Of a DNA stretch of 8,742 nucleotides, positions 1 to 6,316 are shown piece by piece (within the stretch, counting starts at the first letter, position 1; each line of letters opens with the position of its first letter). Both the position numbers and the translations under genes were made by a program. The notes beneath the pieces are model-generated. The model was not told the DNA's origin and ran no database searches. It was given only the letters and a program-made list of their open reading frames with translations. The stretch lies in assembly GCA_017694145.1 (NCBI GenBank), contig JADINF010000098.1, positions 1 through 8,742 of the forward strand, in the 5' to 3' direction. This DNA comes from Candidatus Stercoripulliclostridium pullicola (GTDB lineage Bacteria > Bacillota > Clostridia > Christensenellales > DTU072).

Positions 1-1054
1 CTATCGAGCGCGCGATAGAGGTCTTGCCCACTCCGGGAGGTCCCACGAGACAGATTATGGGGCTCCTTCCCTCTTTGCAAAGCTTACGCACCGCGAGCGC
101 TTCGATGAGGCGCTCCTTGACCTTTTCGATACCGTAATGGTCTTCGTCCAGCACCCGTTGCGCGTCCTTGAGGTCTTCGTTGTCCTCCGTGTAGATCCCC
201 CACGGAAGCTCTATCACCGTGTCGAGATAATTCTTGAGAAGCGCCATATCCGGCGAGGACGGCGCCGTCCTGCCCAGTCTGCGCACTTCCCTTCTGAATT
301 TTTCTTTATTCTCTTCGGTGGTCTTGAGCTCGTCGATCTTCTCGAGATAGCTCTCGCTCTCGTCGTCCTCGTCTATCTCCTGCGACAACGCCTTGATCTG
401 CTCGCGCACGTAATATTCGCGCTGATTTTCGTCCATGCTCTCGCGCACCTGTTGCGCGACGGAAGCGTCTATCGACATTATCTCCATCTCGTAAGCGAGC
501 GCGTTGATGAATTTCACAAGGCGCACTTTGGTGTCGAGCGCGGTGACGAATTGCATCTTGTCGGTGTTGCTTAAATGCATGACTATCGCGTCAATGTCGG
601 TATTCAGGGTGTCGAATTCGAGTTCGATGCCCTTACCGCCCTCCGCTTCGAGATAATCCGCATAAGCTTTTTCGGCTCTCTTATATAAAGCGAATATCTC
701 TTTGTCGTCCGCAGTCGTGAAAAAGCGCGCGGGAATGAGCGATATCTCGGTGATACCGTTCTCCGTCACGGGATTTTGCACGAAATAACGGGTCCTGTCC
801 GCTCTGTATATGAGCGTCGCGCCCGCGTCCTCGGGCGTCATCATGAATTGCTCGACTGTCGCTACTATGGCGATGTCGCCTTCGCGGATCTCATAAGGAA
901 CTTCCCTCGCGGGTACGAGCGCCACGCGCTGTCCCGCGTTGACAGCCGCTTTGACCGCGGCTATATCGTCTGCAAAAGTAAGATCCGTCCTGCCGTTTTC
1001 GTACGGAAATACCGCTTTTTTAACGGCGATCGCTTTAATTCTTATGTCTTCCAT
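1..1054 (-). CDS. lon: ATP-dependent protease LonA, N-terminal 351 residues (3' end outside window)
   Basis: Lon is a cytoplasmic hexameric AAA+ serine protease that unfolds and degrades damaged and regulatory proteins. The window holds the first 351 codons of a protein that is usually near 780 residues. The Lon N domain spans roughly residues 5-200. It is rather divergent and lacks the common LPLR start. The conserved linker motif QREYYVREQIKAL lies at 211-223, followed by an acidic coiled region. The AAA+ entry motif LDEDHYGIEKVKERL lies at 302-316 and Walker A GPPGVGKT at 338-345. The frame is open to the window edge. Walker B and the Ser-Lys protease domain are beyond it. The start at 1054 has AGGA seven bases upstream. 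The gene follows clpX after 80 bases that hold a stem-loop but no clear promoter, so cotranscription from tig is likely. The identity is secure; completeness cannot be judged. Confidence 0.96.
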   Translation of the reverse strand, partial: MEDIRIKAIAVKKAVFPYENGRTDLTFADDIAAVKAAVNAGQRVALVPAREVPYEIREGDIAIVATVEQFMMTPEDAGATLIYRADRTRYFVQNPVTENGITEISLIPARFFTTADDKEIFALYKRAEKAYADYLEAEGGKGIELEFDTLNTDIDAIVMHLSNTDKMQFVTALDTKVRLVKFINALAYEMEIMSIDASVAQQVRESMDENQREYYVREQIKALSQEIDEDDESESYLEKIDELKTTEENKEKFRREVRRLGRTAPSSPDMALLKNYLDTVIELPWGIYTEDNEDLKDAQRVLDEDHYGIEKVKERLIEALAVRKLCKEGRSPIICLVGPPGVGKTSIARSI

Positions 1055-1077
1055 AATTTTTTCCTGCCTGTTTGAAA

Positions 1078-1101
1078 TTTTACCACCCGCGGGCGGCAAA
1101 A
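1078..1101 (-). other. Stem-loop in the clpX-lon spacer
   Basis: On the minus strand this 24-base dyad can form a 10-bp stem: four T-A pairs, then GC pairs with two G-U pairs, closed by a CGCG loop. On the plus strand the two wobble positions become A-C mismatches, so the structure favours the sense mRNA of the clpX-lon operon. Only TTTC follows, so it is a weak terminator at best. It ends 23 bases before the lon start codon and may tune readthrough, mRNA processing or translation of lon. The function is inference. Confidence 0.45.
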
Positions 1102-1134
1102 TCAATGCGTAAATATTGGTAGAACGATATCGGA

Positions 1135-2376
1135 TCAGCCTACCTTGTTACGCCTTATCACCACCGGCGGCGTACCCTTGTCGATACAATCGGCGGTGAC
1201 GATTATTTTCCCTATGTCCTTGTCCCCGGGCGCGTCGTACATCAGCCCGAGTATGGCGTTCTCCACTATCGTGCGCAATCCGCGCGCGCCGGTCTTCAGT
1301 TTGAGCGCGCGGTCGGCTATAGCCCCTATCGCTTCTTCCTCGAATTCGAGATCTATCCCGTCCATATCGAGCAGTTTGCGATACTGGTTGACGAGAGCGT
1401 TCTTCGGCTCGCACAAGATTGACATCAACGCTTTGCGGTCGAGCGGTTCGAGGGTGGCGACTATCGGCACTCTGCCCACGAATTCGGGTATAAGACCGAA
1501 TTTGATGAGATCGTCGGGCTGAAGATCCTCGAGCATCTCCGAATAACTTTTCTCGTCGGAATGCACGGTCCCCGTGAAACCTATGGTAGAAGTTTCTTTG
1601 CGCTTGCCGACTATCTTTTCGAGCCCCACGAAAGCGCCGCCGCAAATAAAGAGTATGTTCGTGGTATCTATCTGAATGAACTCCTGTTGCGGATGCTTGC
1701 GCCCGCCCTGCGGGGGCACGTTGGCGACGGTGGATTCGAGTATCTTGAGAAGCGCCTGTTGGACGCCCTCGCCCGAAACGTCGCGCGTTATGCTTACGTT
1801 CTCGCTCTTACGGCATATCTTGTCTATCTCGTCTATATAGATTATGCCCTTCTGTGCGCGCTGAACGTCGCCTTTCGCCGCCTGAATGAGCTTGAGAAGT
1901 ATATTCTCGACGTCCTCGCCCACGTAACCCGCTTCGGTAAGCGCCGTGGCGTCCGCCATCGCGAACGGTACGTTCAGTATGCCCGCGAGCGTTCTCGCAA
2001 GCAAGGTCTTGCCCGAACCCGTCGGTCCGAGCATAAGGATATTGCTCTTCTCGAGCACGACGTCCTTGAATTTCTCGCTGCCCGACGAAAGCACCCTCTT
2101 ATAATGGTTGTAAACGGCTACGGACAGTATTTTTTTGGCTTTGTCCTGTCCGATGATGTATTCGTCCAGACGCGCCTTGATCTCCTTGGGCGACAAGAGA
2201 TTTACTCCGCCGTCGTTCTCTGCGGAAGCCGAGTTCTCGCGGAACGCGAGAGCTATCTTTTCCGCGCAATCCCTGCAGATAAACGCGCCGTTCTGTCCGG
2301 CGTACAGAATATCGAGACTCTTTTCGCTTCTTCCGCAAAAAGAGCATTTTATTTCGTCTTTGAAGAAAGGATCCAT
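1135..2376 (-). CDS. clpX: ATP-dependent Clp protease ATP-binding subunit ClpX
   Basis: ClpX is the hexameric AAA+ unfoldase that recognises tagged proteins and feeds them to ClpP. The product from this start is 413 residues, close to the usual 410-430. Visible landmarks are the zinc-binding domain with Cys11, Cys14, Cys34 and Cys37; Walker A GPTGSGKT at 117-124; pore-1 loop GYVG at 150-153; Walker B IIYIDEID at 178-185; the RKH pore loop at 226-228; the IGF loop that docks on ClpP at 265-267; and sensor-2 GARGLR at 363-368. All key residues are intact, so it should work with ClpP. The ATG at 2376 is chosen because AGAGGT lies just before it. A GTG at 2388 would add four residues but has no ribosome site and no family support. 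clpP ends 51 bases upstream with no terminator, which supports one operon. Confidence 0.98.
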   Translation of the reverse strand: MDPFFKDEIKCSFCGRSEKSLDILYAGQNGAFICRDCAEKIALAFRENSASAENDGGVNLLSPKEIKARLDEYIIGQDKAKKILSVAVYNHYKRVLSSGSEKFKDVVLEKSNILMLGPTGSGKTLLARTLAGILNVPFAMADATALTEAGYVGEDVENILLKLIQAAKGDVQRAQKGIIYIDEIDKICRKSENVSITRDVSGEGVQQALLKILESTVANVPPQGGRKHPQQEFIQIDTTNILFICGGAFVGLEKIVGKRKETSTIGFTGTVHSDEKSYSEMLEDLQPDDLIKFGLIPEFVGRVPIVATLEPLDRKALMSILCEPKNALVNQYRKLLDMDGIDLEFEEEAIGAIADRALKLKTGARGLRTIVENAILGLMYDAPGDKDIGKIIVTADCIDKGTPPVVIRRNKVG

Positions 2377-2379
2377 TTT

Positions 2380-2385
2380 ACCTCT
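2380..2385 (-). promoter_or_regulatory. Ribosome binding site deciding the clpX start
   Basis: AGAGGT lies on the minus strand three bases before the ATG at 2376. The spacing is short but workable. The only alternative start, GTG at 2388, would place this site inside the gene and has no site of its own. A small hairpin with 5-bp arms (TCACG and CGTGA, 2385-2397) abuts it and could affect access. Confidence 0.6.
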
Positions 2386-2427
2386 CACGCGGCGTGAACC
2401 GCTCTAAAGTTTATGTATCTTGCCCGC

Positions 2428-3039
2428 TCAGCCGTTGCGGGAATAATATACGGCGTCCACGATACCGTATTCTTTCGCTTCCTCGGCGGTCATATAATTG
2501 TCGCGGTCGGTGTCGCGCTCGATCTCTTCGTACGACTTACCGGTCGCTTCCGCAAGGAAGGTATTGAGTTTTTTCTTGGTGCGCATGATGTGATCGGCGA
2601 CTATTTTGATGTCGCTCGCCTGTCCCTGCGCGCCGCCCAAAGGCTGATGTATCATGACTTCCGAATTGGGAAGGCATATCCTCTTGCCTTTCGCGCCCGC
2701 GGCAAGCAGGAAGGCGCCCATGGAAGCCGCAAGCCCCACGCATATCGTCGAAACGTCGCACTTCACGTAATTCATCGTGTCGAATATAGCCATACCCGCG
2801 GTCACGCTGCCGCCGGGCGAATTGATATACAAGGAAATGTCTTTGGCGGGATCTTTGGTTTCGAGATAAAGAAGCTGTCCCACTACGAGATTCGCCGTGG
2901 CGTCGTCTATCGCGCCCGTAAGGAATATGATCCTGTCCTCGAGCAATCTCGAATAAAGATCGTACGCCGTCGAGCCTCTGTTGGTCTGCTCGATGACAGT
3001 AGGTATAGGCATCATTACGGATTTGACGGTATTGTCCAT
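2428..3039 (-). CDS. clpP: ATP-dependent Clp protease proteolytic subunit ClpP
   Basis: ClpP forms the tetradecameric serine protease barrel that degrades proteins unfolded by ClpX or other Clp ATPases in the cytoplasm. The protein is 203 residues, normal for the family. The catalytic triad is visible: Ser106 in GLAASMGAF, His131 in MIHQPLGG, and Asp180 in RDTDRDN. The spacings of 25 and 49 residues match E. coli and B. subtilis ClpP. The substrate-strand motif NSPGGSVTAG lies at 73-82. A short N-terminal stretch before PIPTVIEQT is probably trimmed on maturation, as in other ClpPs. AGGAGG six bases before the ATG is a strong ribosome site. It lies between tig and clpX, the common tig-clpP-clpX order. 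Nothing appears damaged. Confidence 0.98.
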   Translation of the reverse strand: MDNTVKSVMMPIPTVIEQTNRGSTAYDLYSRLLEDRIIFLTGAIDDATANLVVGQLLYLETKDPAKDISLYINSPGGSVTAGMAIFDTMNYVKCDVSTICVGLAASMGAFLLAAGAKGKRICLPNSEVMIHQPLGGAQGQASDIKIVADHIMRTKKKLNTFLAEATGKSYEEIERDTDRDNYMTAEEAKEYGIVDAVYYSRNG

Positions 3040-3068
3040 CTTTCGCCTCCTATCGTTAAGTGTACTTA

Positions 3069-3094
3069 CGCCGCGTGCCGCTTATGCGGCGGCG
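3069..3094 (-). other. GC-rich alternative hairpins upstream of clpP
   Basis: The tig-clpP spacer contains GCCGC/GCGGC arms around a four-base loop (3077-3090), nested within CGCCGC/GCGGCG arms (3069-3074 and 3089-3094). The two pairings share bases and are mutually exclusive. No T-run follows on the minus strand, so this is not an intrinsic terminator. It lies about 20 bases before the clpP ribosome site and could affect mRNA stability or clpP translation. That role is inferred. Confidence 0.4.
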
Positions 3095-3143
3095 ACGCGA
3101 CGTTTGAGAGTGGTTTTGTTGAATTTTAGCGAAACGCCCTGCG

Positions 3144-3158
3144 TTCCGCTACGCGGAA
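3144..3158 (-). other. Perfect 6-bp hairpin downstream of tig
   Basis: TTCCGC and GCGGAA pair around a three-base loop, 11 bases after the tig stop codon. No T-tract follows on either strand, so termination is unlikely. A plausible role is an mRNA processing or stabilising element that sets the ratio of tig to clpP message. No clear sigma-A promoter was found in this 130-base spacer. Confidence 0.4.
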
Positions 3159-3169
3159 AAGCGAAGGCC

Positions 3170-4453
3170 TTACGCTATTTCGTTGTTCTCGCGCAGGAAT
3201 TTGAACAGCTTGTCGTCGACGAGCTTGTTCATAGTGTAGTTGTAGCGGTATTCGTCCCAGTCCTTGGTGTATTCCTCGACGCTCTTGCCCGCTTCGTCGG
3301 CTTGCTTCTTGAGCTCCGCTTCGAATTCCTCTTTTGTGGGGATAAGGTTCTCTTTCTTGACTATGGCTTCGAGCACAACTCCGGTCTTGCAATCAGCTTC
3401 CGCCTGCGCCCTGCGCTCTTTGCGGATATCGTCGACGGTGGTGTTCATGTATTTGAGATAGTCCTCGAACTTCAGACCGTAACGGCTCATGCTCGCTTTC
3501 ATACCTTCGAGCTGGCGGTCGAGCTCGTCCTCTATCATCGCGTCGGGAAGCTCGACGGAAGTCGCGTCCATTATTGCTTTGAGGAGCGCCTCGTCCTCTT
3601 TCGCGGTGGCTTCGTCGTCGGCTTTCTTCTGAAGTCTTGCCTTAACGCTCGCTTCGTATTCCTTGAAAGTGTCGAATTCTCCGAGATCCTTTGCGAATTC
3701 GTCGTCCGCTACGGGAAGCTCTTTATACTTGATAGTGTGGATAAGACATTCGAATTTAGCCGCTTTTCCTTTGAGATCCTCGGCGTGATAATCTTCGGGG
3801 AAAGTGACGTTTACGTCGAATTTCTCGCCTATTTTCTTGCCGACGAGCTGATCTTCGAAGCCGGGTATGAACTGCTTGCTACCCACGGTAAGCGTGTATT
3901 TCTCCGCGGTGCCGCCGTCGAATTTGACGCCGTCTACCGAACCCGAATAATCGAATTCGATCATGTCGCCTTCCTGAACGGCTCTGTCGGTGACGTCTAT
4001 AAACCTTGCGTTGGCCTCGCGCTCGCGGTCGATCTCGGCGGTAACGTCCTCTTTCTTGACCCTGCGGGCGACCTTCTTGATCTTCAGTCCGGTGTAAGCT
4101 CCGAGCTCGAATTCGGGATAAACCGCCACGGTGCAGACGAATTTAAGACCGTCGGCGTCGATAACGTTGATATCCACGTCGGGACGCGCCACGACGTTGA
4201 GCTTTTCTTTCTCGACTATATCGCCGTAATGCTTGCCGATCGCGAGGTCGGCGGCGTCTTCGTAGAATATTTCTTCGCCGTATCTCTTGGCAAGCACGCC
4301 GAAAGGCACCTTGCCGGGACGGAATCCCTCGATACTGAAACGGCTCTTGTTCTTGATGAACGCCTGTTGGATGAGATCTTTCCATTCCGCTTTGTCCACG
4401 CTGACGGCGATCTCTACTCTCGATTTTTCGAGCTTCTGAATTGAGTACTCCAT
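3170..4453 (-). CDS. tig: Trigger factor, ribosome-associated chaperone and prolyl isomerase
   Basis: Trigger factor binds the ribosomal tunnel exit through protein L23 and shields emerging chains. The product is 427 residues, the usual size. The ribosome-binding domain covers about residues 1-115 and carries the signature GFRPGKVP at 43-50, on the loop that contacts the ribosome. An FKBP-type prolyl isomerase domain follows at about 150-245, including GDMIEFDYSGSVDG at 162-175 and FIPGFEDQLVG at 195-205. The helical, charged C-terminal chaperone domain runs from about 250 to the end. The start is fixed by GGAGG nine bases upstream and by the family N-terminus. It is first in the tig-clpP-clpX-lon unit and has the only strong promoter seen there. 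Identity is secure; promoter control is inferred. Confidence 0.97.
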   Translation of the reverse strand: MEYSIQKLEKSRVEIAVSVDKAEWKDLIQQAFIKNKSRFSIEGFRPGKVPFGVLAKRYGEEIFYEDAADLAIGKHYGDIVEKEKLNVVARPDVDINVIDADGLKFVCTVAVYPEFELGAYTGLKIKKVARRVKKEDVTAEIDREREANARFIDVTDRAVQEGDMIEFDYSGSVDGVKFDGGTAEKYTLTVGSKQFIPGFEDQLVGKKIGEKFDVNVTFPEDYHAEDLKGKAAKFECLIHTIKYKELPVADDEFAKDLGEFDTFKEYEASVKARLQKKADDEATAKEDEALLKAIMDATSVELPDAMIEDELDRQLEGMKASMSRYGLKFEDYLKYMNTTVDDIRKERRAQAEADCKTGVVLEAIVKKENLIPTKEEFEAELKKQADEAGKSVEEYTKDWDEYRYNYTMNKLVDDKLFKFLRENNEIA

Positions 4454-4469
4454 ATTGGTAAACCTCCAA

Positions 4470-4485
4470 TTATTATCGATAATAA
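4470..4485. promoter_or_regulatory. 16-bp perfect palindrome over the tig transcription start, candidate operator
   Basis: The sequence TTATTATCGATAATAA equals its own reverse complement across all 16 bases. It begins at the edge of the predicted tig -10 box and covers the expected transcription start near 4478, ending just upstream of the ribosome site. This is a typical position for a repressor operator. It matches neither CIRCE nor the CtsR heptamer repeat as I know them, so the regulator is unknown. With no loop it is better read as a DNA site than an RNA hairpin. Confidence 0.5.
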
Positions 4486-4513
4486 GTATAGCCTACATAT
4501 ATTAGCATATAAA
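4485..4513 (-). promoter_or_regulatory. Sigma-A-type promoter for tig operon
   Basis: On the minus strand, TTTATA (4508-4513, four of six consensus bases) is followed by exactly 17 bases and TATACT (4485-4490, five of six). Transcription would start near 4478, giving a leader of about 25 bases that contains GGAGG. It points away from the rqcH promoter, whose -35 is about 90 bases distant. Confidence 0.65.
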
Positions 4514-4604
4514 AAAAGGTAATGCAACCGTTTGAAGGGGCAAATTTAAGCGCGAAAAAAACATTAGTTGAGGCTCTCCGCCGTCCGTAAAGGGTCGAAA
4601 TCGA

Positions 4605-4633
4605 TTGATTAAGGCGCCCTTTCGGGTTATAAT
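4605..4633 (+). promoter_or_regulatory. Sigma-A-type promoter for rqcH
   Basis: TTGATT (4605-4610, four of six consensus bases), an exact 17-base spacer, and a perfect TATAAT (4628-4633) form the best promoter in the window. The usual start six or seven bases after the -10 box falls at 4639-4640, on the A of the rqcH ATG or one base before it. No Shine-Dalgarno sequence stands at a usable distance, since only GGA three bases before the ATG is present. The transcript is therefore predicted to be leaderless. Confidence 0.72.
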
Positions 4634-4639
4634 GGAAAT

Positions 4640-6316
4640 ATGCCTAACGATATGATAACGCTGAAAGCGTTTACAAAGGAAACGCATAAGAATTACTCGG
4701 GCGGACGCATCGACAGGATAGTCGCGCCGTCGGAGGACGAGATAATCCTCAATTTGCGCGCGAGAGGCGTAAATTCCGCTTTGACGATAAGCTGTCGCGC
4801 GGGCATGCCTCGCATACATTTAAGCGCGGAAAAGGCTCGCGGCGGGCAGATACCGACGCCGTTTTGCATGGTTTTGCGCAAATATCTGAGCGGTTCGCGC
4901 ATAGATGGTATACGTATTCTCAACGAAGACAGGATCGTAGAGATAAACGTAACGAGCCGCAACGAATTGAACGACGAGCTGAAATTGAGGCTGATAACCG
5001 AAATAATGGGCGGCTCGTCCAACGTGATACTCACCGACGAAAATTATACGGTGATCGACGCGATGAAGCGCGTCGTGGGCGAAAAAACGCGCACCGTGCT
5101 CCCCCGCCACCGTTACGAACTGCCGCAAAGAGGCAAGACTCTCCTGAGCGAAAGCGCGAAGGTGAGCGAAATAATCGGAAACGCCGCGCCGGAAGAGGCG
5201 GTAAAAACGTTGTGCCGCGAAATTAACGGACTTTCCAAGGAAAGCGCCGCCGAGCTGTACGCGGCGAGCGCCGATGTCGGAGCCGAAAGAGCCGCCGCGC
5301 GCATGGACGACCTCTACTCTTACGAAGGGTATTCGCCCTGCGTGATACTTACTCCCGACGGAACGCCCAAAGGTTTCTACGCATACCCCTACGCAACGGC
5401 AAGCAAAGGTAATAAGACGGTAAGGTATCCTACTCTCTCCGAAGCCATGGAAGCTTACTACTCGGCGGGCGTCGCCGCGGCAAGGAAAGCGGACGACACG
5501 CGCAAGCTCAACAAGAAACTGAAAGCTCTGAAAGCAAAAGCCAAACGCCACTCGGAGGAAGCGGACGCGGTGCTCGCGTCGAGCGGGGAGAAGGAGCGTT
5601 ACCGCGAACTCGCGGAGATACTTCAATGCAACGTTTATCGGGTCGAACGCGGTGCAAGTATTATAATTTGTGACGATTTTTATAATACTCGAAGCGTAGA
5701 AATAGCTTTAGACCCCACTATTTCGCCACAAAAGAACGTAGAACGCTATTTCCGCAAATACGCCAAGGCAAAGGGCGCGGAGAGCTACGCGCGCGCCGAA
5801 AAGGAACGTTCGCGGGAACTTCTCGACTACCTCATGACGATAGAAACGGCTATCTCGAACTGCTCCTCGGACGCCGAATACGCGGAGATAGAAGCGGAGC
5901 TCGACGCCCTCGCGGGAAAGCGTAAAAGCACGTCTGCGCGCGGCGGCAAGACGCCGAAAAAGACTCCCCCGCTCCGCTTGGACATAGAAGGCTTCACCGC
6001 CTACGTCGGCAAGAATAATTCGCAGAACGAGGAAGTGACTTTCTCCATAGCTTCGGGTAAGGACCTCTGGCTCCACGTCAAGAATTATCACGGCGCGCAC
6101 GGCGTGATACTGCAACCGGACAGAACCGCGCCGCTCGGCGTTATACGTAAGGTAGCCGAAGCGGTCGCCTATTATTCGGAAGCGCGCGAAGCGCCTTCGG
6201 TCGAAGTGGATTACACCTTGCGCAAATTCGTGAAAAAGCTCGGTAAACCGGGGCTCGTCCGTTACACCGACAACAAGACCGTAGTAGTCAAGCCCGTCGA
6301 TCCCTGTAAGAAATGA
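4640..6316 (+). CDS. rqcH: Ribosome quality control protein RqcH (NFACT family)
   Basis: RqcH binds 50S subunits carrying peptidyl-tRNA after stalling and recruits tRNA-Ala to add C-terminal alanine tails that mark the chain for degradation. The protein is 558 residues, near the 570 of B. subtilis RqcH. The NFACT-N domain (about 1-200) holds Asp97-Arg98, matching in position the DR pair essential in B. subtilis, and EIMGGSSNVIL at 121-131. Coiled-coil segments lie near 280-330 and 370-430. The conserved block SVEIALDPTISPQ is at 352-364. The NFACT-R domain (about 450-545) includes DLWLHVKNYHGAHGV at 475-489. The start MPNDMITLKAF fits the family N-terminus, and an in-frame stop at 4610-4612 with no start codon after it rules out a longer protein. 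It is divergent from tig and convergent with ddl. All main domains are present, so it should be active. Confidence 0.94.
   Translation: MPNDMITLKAFTKETHKNYSGGRIDRIVAPSEDEIILNLRARGVNSALTISCRAGMPRIHLSAEKARGGQIPTPFCMVLRKYLSGSRIDGIRILNEDRIVEINVTSRNELNDELKLRLITEIMGGSSNVILTDENYTVIDAMKRVVGEKTRTVLPRHRYELPQRGKTLLSESAKVSEIIGNAAPEEAVKTLCREINGLSKESAAELYAASADVGAERAAARMDDLYSYEGYSPCVILTPDGTPKGFYAYPYATASKGNKTVRYPTLSEAMEAYYSAGVAAARKADDTRKLNKKLKALKAKAKRHSEEADAVLASSGEKERYRELAEILQCNVYRVERGASIIICDDFYNTRSVEIALDPTISPQKNVERYFRKYAKAKGAESYARAEKERSRELLDYLMTIETAISNCSSDAEYAEIEAELDALAGKRKSTSARGGKTPKKTPPLRLDIEGFTAYVGKNNSQNEEVTFSIASGKDLWLHVKNYHGAHGVILQPDRTAPLGVIRKVAEAVAYYSEAREAPSVEVDYTLRKFVKKLGKPGLVRYTDNKTVVVKPVDPCKK
5657..5689. 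repeat. AT-rich inverted repeat inside rqcH
   Basis: AGTATTATAA (5657-5666) and its exact reverse complement TTATAATACT (5680-5689) flank a 13-base spacer. The repeat covers codons 340-350 exactly. The patch is AT-rich and uses ATT, TTT, TAT and AAT, while surrounding codons mostly end in C or G. TATAAT hexamers occur on both strands. It could be an RNA hairpin, a DNA-binding site, or a chance product of a recombined segment. Confidence 0.6.
6233..6255 (-). terminator. Weak candidate terminator for murF-ddl inside rqcH
   Basis: Reading the minus strand past the ddl stop, an AGC arm, a CGG/CCG inner stem with TTTA loop, and a GCT arm are followed by five T residues (6233-6237). The stem is broken by a two-by-one internal loop, so it would be weak. 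It lies 62-84 bases after the ddl stop and is the only T-tailed hairpin noticed there. Confidence 0.25.

Noticed and set aside
2377..2388. GTG start giving a 417-residue ClpX
   Set aside because: It has no ribosome site. The AGAGGT for the ATG at 2376 would fall inside it, and the four extra residues are not expected in the family.
1561..2397. A 278-codon open frame opposite clpX
   Set aside because: It lies entirely within a well-supported clpX and shows no domain of its own, so it is a codon-bias shadow.
3040..3169. A clpP promoter, CIRCE or CtsR site in the spacer
   Set aside because: A TAAAAT box exists, but no matching -35 stands 16-18 bases upstream. I saw no GAGTGC/GCACTC dyad and no tandem GGTCAAA heptamers.
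2981..4444. A 487-codon open frame on the plus strand opposite tig and the start of clpP
   Set aside because: tig on the other strand has full domain signatures. The antisense frame stays open because codons such as TTA, CTA and TCA are rare in the real genes. Its product is a non-descript hydrophobic/charged pattern with no ribosome site.
4511..4517. Seven-base A run (T run on the minus strand) as a terminator
   Set aside because: No stem precedes it in either direction. It fits better as AT-rich DNA around the tig -35 region.
4632..4634. ATG overlapping the -10 box upstream of rqcH
   Set aside because: It is out of frame with RqcH and would lie upstream of the predicted transcript.
4820..5626. 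A 268-codon minus-strand frame within rqcH
   Set aside because: It is antisense to conserved NFACT-N and coiled-coil sequence, and the arginine- and histidine-rich product is typical of a shadow frame.
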